A stretch of DNA of 64,000 nt. Origin: Clostridia bacterium (GTDB lineage Bacteria > Bacillota > Clostridia > Lachnospirales > Lachnospiraceae). Positions 59,507 to 64,000 of this stretch are shown here, one piece after another. The translations under genes and the position numbers were made by a program. Where the stretch lies: positions 124,001 through 188,000 of the forward strand of contig CAJTDE010000002.1 of assembly GCA_910574835.1 (NCBI GenBank). Reading direction: 5' to 3'. The notes beneath the pieces are model-generated. The model saw only the letters and a program-made list of their open reading frames with translations, had not been told where the DNA came from and ran no database searches. Within the stretch, counting starts at the first letter, position 1. Every line of letters starts with the position of its first letter.

Positions 59507-59510
59507 CAAT
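59482..59510 (+). promoter_or_regulatory. Sigma-A promoter of nrdD
   Basis: TTGACA (59482-59487), 17 bases, TACAAT (59505-59510). It is about 50 bases upstream of the nrdD ATG and overlaps an NrdR-like box. Confidence 0.85.
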
Positions 59511-59560
59511 AGGTTTCGTCACCACCTATCACAGCAATACTAGAAATTGAGGGAAGTTTG

Positions 59561-61738
59561 ATGAAAATTATTAAAAGAAGCGGCAGTGAAGTCGAATTTG
59601 ATGCCAAAAAAATCGTTCTTGCCGTAACCAGAGCCAATGAGAAAGTAGTTCCCAGCGCACGGATGACTCCCATTCAGATTAAGCGGATTGCGGAGGACGT
59701 AGAGAGCGCTGCCGAGAATATGAGCCGTTCCTTAAGCGTGGAAGAGATCCAAGACATGGTAGAGGATCAGATTATGAATCAGCGGGCCTTTGATGTGGCC
59801 AGACGCTATATCACATACCGCTACCGCCGTGCTATGGTTCGTAAGTCCAACACTACCGACGAGCAGATCTTAAGCCTCATTGAGTGCAACAATGAGGAAG
59901 TAAAGCAGGAAAATTCCAACAAGAACCCTACGGTCAACAGCGTACAGCGCGACTACATGGCCGGCGAGGTGAGCAAGGATATCACCAAGCGTATCCTGCT
60001 TCCTGCGGAGATTGTGTCCGCCCACGATCAGGGAATCATTCATTTCCATGATGCGGACTATTTCGCACAGCATATGCACAACTGCGATCTGGTCAATCTG
60101 GAGGACATGCTTCAGAACGGAACCGTTATCAGCGGCACCATGATTGAGAAGCCCCACAGCTTTTCCACTGCCTGCAACATCGCCACCCAGATCATTGCTC
60201 AGGTAGCCTCCTGTCAGTACGGCGGGCAGAGCATCAGCCTGACCCATCTGGCTCCCTTTGTAGACACCAGCCGCAAGAAGATCCGCCGACAGGTAGCGGA
60301 CGAGCTTCACTCCATCCACGAGGCCGTTACCGAGGAGGAGATTGATTTTATCACGGAAAAGCGTCTGCGGGAAGAGGTGCGCAACGGCGTGCAGATGATT
60401 CAATATCAGGTAGTTACCCTGATGACCACCAATGGACAGGCCCCCTTTGTCACCGTCTTTATGTATCTGGGCGAGGCCCAGAACGAGCAGGAAAAGAAGG
60501 ATCTGGCTCTGATTATTGAGGAAACCCTGCGTCAGCGCTACCAGGGCGTGAAAAATGAAAAGGGGACCTGGATTACTCCGGCATTTCCAAAGCTTATTTA
60601 TGTTCTGGAGGAGGATAATATCCACGAGGACAGCAAATACTACTATCTGACCCAGCTTGCGGCCAAATGTACGGCCAAGCGCCTTGTTCCTGATTATATT
60701 TCCGAAAAAATCATGCTGCAGAACAAGGTTGACAAAAACGGCGAAGGCCATTGCTACACCTGTATGGGCTGCAGAAGCTTCCTCACCCCCTATGTGGATG
60801 AGAACGGAAAGCCCAAATATTACGGCCGCTTTAACCAGGGCGTTGTCACCGTCAATCTGGTGGACATCGGATTGTCCGCAGAAGGCGATATCGACCGGTT
60901 CTGGGAGATTTTTGACAAACGTATGGAGCTTTGCCACAGAGCGCTCCAGTGCCGCCATGATCGCCTGAGCGGAACCCTTTCCGATGCGGCCCCCATCCTC
61001 TGGCAGCACGGCGCCCTCCTTCGTCTGAAAAAGGGAGAAACCATTGACAAGTACCTTCACGGCGGATATTCCACCCTTTCCCTGGGCTATGCCGGCCTGT
61101 GGGAGTGTGTCTACAGTCTAAACGGCAAGAAGCTTACGGAGCCGGAAGGCGAGGCGCTGGGCCTTGAGATTATGAAAAAGCTCAATGAATATACGGCAAA
61201 ATGGAAGGCGGAGGAGCAGATTGATTACTCTCTCTACGGGACGCCTCTGGAAAGCACCACCTACAAGTTTGCCAAATGCCTGCAGAAGCGCTTCGGCATT
61301 GTAAAGAATGTAACGGATAAGAGCTACATCACCAACAGCTATCACGTTCATGTAACCGAGAATATAGACGCCTTTGAAAAGCTGGCCTTAGAAGCCAAGT
61401 TCCAGGCCCTTTCTCCCGGCGGAGCCATTTCCTATGTGGAGGTTCCCAATATGCAGAATAACCTGGATGCCGTTCTCTCCGTGATGCGGTTTATCTATGA
61501 CAACATCATGTATGCGGAGCTGAACACCAAGAGCGACTACTGCCAGGTCTGCGGCTATGACGGGGAGATTGAGATCCAGGAGGACGAGCACGGCAAGCTT
61601 ATCTGGAAATGCCCCAACTGCGGCAATGTGGATCAGAATAAGATGAATGTGGCCCGGCGTACCTGCGGCTATATCGGAACTCAGTTCTGGAACCAGGGAC
61701 GGACGCAGGAAATCAAGGAGCGGGTGCTTCATTTATAA
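59561..61738 (+). CDS. nrdD: NrdD, anaerobic ribonucleoside-triphosphate reductase
   Basis: A 725-residue class III reductase. The N-terminal ATP-cone (about 1-95: MKIIKRSGSEVEFDAKKIVLA, RRYITYRYRR) is an allosteric dATP/ATP site. The large catalytic domain includes CYTCMGCRSFLTPY. The C-terminus has the zinc site CQVCGYDGEI...CPNCGNVD and the glycyl radical motif RRTCGYIGT. It makes deoxynucleotides without oxygen; the radical is installed by NrdG. The ATG at 59561 has GAGGGAAG upstream; an adjacent in-frame TTG at 59558 is less likely. Confidence 0.97.
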   Translation: MKIIKRSGSEVEFDAKKIVLAVTRANEKVVPSARMTPIQIKRIAEDVESAAENMSRSLSVEEIQDMVEDQIMNQRAFDVARRYITYRYRRAMVRKSNTTDEQILSLIECNNEEVKQENSNKNPTVNSVQRDYMAGEVSKDITKRILLPAEIVSAHDQGIIHFHDADYFAQHMHNCDLVNLEDMLQNGTVISGTMIEKPHSFSTACNIATQIIAQVASCQYGGQSISLTHLAPFVDTSRKKIRRQVADELHSIHEAVTEEEIDFITEKRLREEVRNGVQMIQYQVVTLMTTNGQAPFVTVFMYLGEAQNEQEKKDLALIIEETLRQRYQGVKNEKGTWITPAFPKLIYVLEEDNIHEDSKYYYLTQLAAKCTAKRLVPDYISEKIMLQNKVDKNGEGHCYTCMGCRSFLTPYVDENGKPKYYGRFNQGVVTVNLVDIGLSAEGDIDRFWEIFDKRMELCHRALQCRHDRLSGTLSDAAPILWQHGALLRLKKGETIDKYLHGGYSTLSLGYAGLWECVYSLNGKKLTEPEGEALGLEIMKKLNEYTAKWKAEEQIDYSLYGTPLESTTYKFAKCLQKRFGIVKNVTDKSYITNSYHVHVTENIDAFEKLALEAKFQALSPGGAISYVEVPNMQNNLDAVLSVMRFIYDNIMYAELNTKSDYCQVCGYDGEIEIQEDEHGKLIWKCPNCGNVDQNKMNVARRTCGYIGTQFWNQGRTQEIKERVLHL

Positions 61739-61795
61739 TGTTTCACTTATAAGCCGTCTCCCATGCGGAATCCGCTGTTGTTTGAGTAAATTTAT

Positions 61796-61913
61796 ACCGG
61801 AAATAAGCACAGGAATTTCCGGTGCCCCAGTGTACGCCTGATTACCAGGCAGGCCGTACATCAGCGAATATCATGGCTGCCGCAGGGTATCTTCCCGGCG
61901 GCAGCTCCTTTTT
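61796..61913 (+). promoter_or_regulatory. Structured leader between nrdD and nrdG
   Basis: The 211-bp gap holds three potential hairpins. The first is ACCGGAAAT pairing with ATTTCCGGT (61796-61823), perfect over 9 bp. The second is a weak CCTG..CAGG pair near 61845. The third is GCTGCCGC with GCGGCAGC (61876-61905), followed by TCCTTTTT. The last is terminator-like. It could attenuate nrdG relative to nrdD. I cannot match it to a known riboswitch. Confidence 0.5.
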
Positions 61914-61949
61914 GCCCGGCCACAGGGCTTTTCGGAAAGGATTTTTAAT

Positions 61950-62513
61950 ATGAATTATGCAGTAATTAAAAAAAATGATATTGCCAACGGACCCGGTGTG
62001 CGGGTGTCCCTCTTTGTAAGCGGCTGCCGTCACCACTGTAAGAGCTGCTTTAATGCGGAAGCATGGGATTTTGCCTATGGCGCCCCTTTTACGGATAAGA
62101 CCATTGAAGAAATCCTTACCGCCCTTGCGCCCGACTATGTGGCGGGACTTTCCCTGCTGGGGGGCGAACCATTTGAGCCGGAAAATCAGGAGGCGGTTCT
62201 TCGTTTGGTAAAGAAAGTTCGGCAGCATTTTCCTGAAAAAACGATTTGGTGCTATACGGGATTTACTTTGGAAAAAGATCTTTTTCCCGGACATGTGGGC
62301 ACGCCCGAGACCGCGCGGGAGCTGCTCTCAAATCTGGATGTACTGGTGGACGGAAAATTTGTGGAGGAATTAAAAGATCCGGGGCTTTTGTTCCGCGGCT
62401 CTTCCAATCAGAATATCATTGACGTTCCCCAATCTTTAGAGCAGGGACATATGGTACTCCTTCCCGGGAAATGGTACCGCACAATGGGAAGCGGAAATAT
62501 CGATGAGGCTTAA
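61950..62513 (+). CDS. nrdG: NrdG, anaerobic ribonucleotide reductase activating enzyme
   Basis: A 187-residue radical SAM activase. The cluster motif is VSGCRHHCKSCFN (CxxxCxxC, about residue 30), followed by LSLLGGEPFEPEN and IWCYTGFTLE, all typical of NrdG. It generates the glycyl radical on NrdD. The start has GAAAGGA upstream. It is the partner of nrdD despite the structured 211-bp gap. Confidence 0.96.
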   Translation: MNYAVIKKNDIANGPGVRVSLFVSGCRHHCKSCFNAEAWDFAYGAPFTDKTIEEILTALAPDYVAGLSLLGGEPFEPENQEAVLRLVKKVRQHFPEKTIWCYTGFTLEKDLFPGHVGTPETARELLSNLDVLVDGKFVEELKDPGLLFRGSSNQNIIDVPQSLEQGHMVLLPGKWYRTMGSGNIDEA

Positions 62514-62638
62514 CTCATATCATAGCTTCTCTTATCACAGCTTTTCTTACCGCAACTCTTATTCTTGTAAAAATCTTCTGGACTGTTTGCCCAAAGCGCG
62601 CTAAAATAGAGTACGATTACGTAAGAGGAGCTGTTATT

Positions 62639-63355
62639 ATGATCAATGAAAATAAGAACTGGTTTTTAAAGGGACTGCGCGACGGTATCCCCATTTCGCT
62701 CGGATATCTGGCTGTGTCCTTTACTCTGGGAATTGCCGCGAAAAATGCCGGTTTTACCGCTTTTCAGGCCATGCTCACCAGCCTCACCAACAATGCCTCC
62801 GCCGGACAGTTTGCCGGCTTTACATTGGTGGCTGCCGGGGCCGGATACCTGGAGCTGGCCGTGATGGAGCTGGTGGCAAATGCCCGGTATCTTCTGATGT
62901 CCTGCGCCATGAGCCAGAAGCTGCACCCGAGTACCTCTCTTTTTCACCGGCTGCTGATCAGCTTTGATGTGACGGACGAGATATTCGGCGTATCCATGAG
63001 TGTTCCGGGAAAGCTGAATCCCTTCTACACCTATGGTCTGATTGCCATTGCCGCCCCCGGATGGGCTTCTGGTACTTATCTTGGGGTGCTGATGGGGAAT
63101 CTTCTGCCGGTGAATGTGGTACGGGCTTTGAGCGTGGGACTTTACGGAATGTTTCTGGCTGTGATTATTCCGCCGGCCAGGAAAAGCAAGGTTCTGGCCG
63201 GGGTGATTTTTGTTTCTATGGCGGCCAGCTTTGCCTTTACGAAGCTACCCCTGATTGCGGATCTGTCCACCGGTACGCGTACCATTCTGCTGACGGTGCT
63301 GCTTGCCGAAGGCGCGGCTGTTTTATTTCCCGTGAAGGAGGATGAGGAGGCATGA
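62639..63355 (+). CDS. azlC: AzlC, branched-chain amino acid exporter large subunit
   Basis: A 238-residue membrane protein with the AzlC/YgaZ pattern. GLRDGIPISLGYLAVSFTLG at the N-terminus and NASAGQFAGFTLVAAGAGYLELA and NARYLLMSCAMSQK in the middle are diagnostic, with about 6-7 hydrophobic segments. With AzlD it exports branched-chain amino acids or analogues. AGAGGAG precedes the ATG. A possible -10 element TAAAAT lies at 62602, with no convincing -35. Confidence 0.93.
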   Translation: MINENKNWFLKGLRDGIPISLGYLAVSFTLGIAAKNAGFTAFQAMLTSLTNNASAGQFAGFTLVAAGAGYLELAVMELVANARYLLMSCAMSQKLHPSTSLFHRLLISFDVTDEIFGVSMSVPGKLNPFYTYGLIAIAAPGWASGTYLGVLMGNLLPVNVVRALSVGLYGMFLAVIIPPARKSKVLAGVIFVSMAASFAFTKLPLIADLSTGTRTILLTVLLAEGAAVLFPVKEDEEA

Positions 63356-63660
63356 CGCACAATATTTATCTCTATATTCTGGTTATGGCGGCTGTTACCT
63401 ACACCATACGTATGCTTCCGCTGGTGCTTATACGCAAGGAGATTACCAACCGCTTTATCCGTTCGTTTCTTTTCTATGTGCCCTATGTTACCCTGGCTGT
63501 GATGACCTTTCCGGCGATTCTGTCTGAGACAGGAAGTGTCTGGTCCGCCTGGGCCGCTCTCCTGACGGGGATTGTTTTGGCATGGAAGGGGAAAAGCCTC
63601 TTACAGGTATCGGTGTGCTCCTGCCTGGTGGTGTTTGTGCTGGAGCTGTTTCTTGTATAA
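63352..63660 (+). CDS. azlD: AzlD, branched-chain amino acid exporter small subunit
   Basis: A 102-residue membrane protein with four hydrophobic segments (IYLYILVMAAVTYTIRMLPLVLI, FIRSFLFYVPYVTLAVMTFPAIL, SAWAALLTGIVLAW, VSVCSCLVVFVLELFLV). Length and motif TIRMLPLVL match AzlD. It overlaps azlC by four bases (ATGA), so the subunits are translationally coupled. Confidence 0.93.
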   Translation: MTHNIYLYILVMAAVTYTIRMLPLVLIRKEITNRFIRSFLFYVPYVTLAVMTFPAILSETGSVWSAWAALLTGIVLAWKGKSLLQVSVCSCLVVFVLELFLV

Positions 63661-63666
63661 CACTTC

Positions 63667-63698
63667 AATGGCTGCCGACCTATTTTTCGGCAGCCATT
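63667..63698 (+). terminator. Hairpin after azlD, between convergent genes
   Basis: Perfect 12-bp stem AATGGCTGCCGA/TCGGCAGCCATT with loop CCTATTTT, six bases after the azlD stop. It has no long T-run on either side; it may act for both convergent genes. Confidence 0.7.
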
Positions 63699-63755
63699 AA
63701 GCATCGTGAGTTTCCTGTCCTCGCGTCTCTTTTTAAAAAGCTCGTCACTCCCCAA

Positions 63756-64000
63756 TTATACACCCTCTTTCATAACAAATTCCTTGAGAAGCGGAATCCC
63801 GCCATATACACCGGCCAGATAATCTTTTTCGAAAGAAGCGTCGGAACGAACTTTAAAATCCGACAAAGCCGACAGCTCCGAATAACCAAATTCATCCTTT
63901 TGAACAAACCAAATCTGATCTCTCCTGAAAAATTTTCTGTCCATCAGTGTTGTGTCATGTGTGGTATAAATTAATTGAGCTGTCGAATCCTCATCATAAA
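63756..64000 (-). CDS. AAA15-type ATPase, C-terminal end (runs off the window)
   Basis: The last 81 residues of a larger protein. The frame stays open to the edge and reads STAQLIYTTHDTTLMDRKFF, then RRDQIWFVQKDEFGYSELSAL and GVYGGIPLL. TTHD is the switch histidine region of ABC-type and SMC-like ATPases. The following block is characteristic of AAA15/AAA21 ATPases related to abortive infection and retron- or OLD-like systems. The upstream start and the P-loop are outside the window, so the function is left open. Confidence 0.75.
   Translation of the reverse strand, partial: YDEDSTAQLIYTTHDTTLMDRKFFRRDQIWFVQKDEFGYSELSALSDFKVRSDASFEKDYLAGVYGGIPLLKEFVMKEGV

Noticed and set aside
59870-61060. 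396-codon open frame antisense to nrdD
   Set aside because: It lies wholly inside nrdD, has no ribosome binding site and encodes low-complexity sequence; it is a codon-bias shadow of the real gene.
1-64000. CRISPR arrays, rRNA and tRNA genes
   Set aside because: None seen. No run of regularly spaced direct repeats with unique spacers and no tRNA-like or rRNA-like stretch was noticed in the intergenic regions; a dedicated scan was not possible.

Overview
The window looks like a chromosomal segment of a motile, strictly anaerobic Firmicute, most likely of the Lachnospiraceae or a close clostridial family. The evidence is a Firmicute-style flagellar operon (flgM-flgN-flgK-flgL-DUF6470-fliW-csrA), strong GGAGG ribosome binding sites, an oxygen-sensitive class III ribonucleotide reductase (nrdD, nrdG), a rubredoxin, and several AAA-ATPase/PD-(D/E)XK proteins of the type that is abundant in gut Clostridia.

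Layout. (1) 1-4664, minus strand: a late flagellar operon from a good sigma-28 promoter (4712-4738) through flgM, flgN, flgK, flgL, a YviE-like protein and fliW to the first codons of csrA at the edge. (2) 4879-9694, minus: cheB, cheR, cheW, cheA. (3) 9787-11542, plus: a YlqG-like protein and a short FlhB-C-like export switch protein. (4) 11919-47236, minus: about 35 kb of glycan genes. It holds an SDR enzyme, two AAA/PD-(D/E)XK paralogues, glycosyltransferases, an O-acyltransferase, a WcbI-like protein, an FkbM methyltransferase, two radical SAM proteins, an O-antigen-ligase-like membrane protein, two IspD/TarI-like cytidylyltransferases and a possible glycerophosphotransferase. It also holds three related secreted proteins. 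(5) 47351-56393: a symmetrical flagellin locus. (6) 56543-63660: housekeeping genes (hypothetical protein, AlaX-type editing protein, rubredoxin, Nudix hydrolase, nrdD, nrdG, azlC, azlD). (7) The C-terminal end of an AAA15-type ATPase runs off the right edge.

The most striking feature is region 5. Two flagellin genes point away from each other, and each is followed by a terminator and a homologous large glycosyltransferase. Between them lie a serine recombinase and an AAA/PD-(D/E)XK gene. The flagellin leaders form a 120-bp inverted repeat with one mismatch, and that repeat begins exactly with a 26-bp imperfect palindrome of the Hin/hix type (12-bp half sites around a GT core). A sigma-28 promoter is visible upstream of flagellin A only, inside the segment bounded by the sites. 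Inversion would move it to flagellin B. I read this as a flagellin phase switch, possibly switching flagellin together with its glycosyltransferase. Both leaders also keep a hairpin exposing AGGATG plus an AAGGAGG Shine-Dalgarno, resembling the CsrA sites of the Bacillus hag leader; fliW and csrA lie in the same window.

The second unusual theme is in region 4. Eleven proteins with unrelated catalytic domains carry the same small Rossmann-like module (12 copies in all), at the N-terminus, in the middle or at the C-terminus. The third is that the three secreted paralogues, which carry 7, 1 or 0 X2-type Ig-like repeats, are each preceded by a sigma-28-like promoter, linking this surface system to motility. 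All functional statements rest on reading the sequence and on family knowledge; no database search was run.
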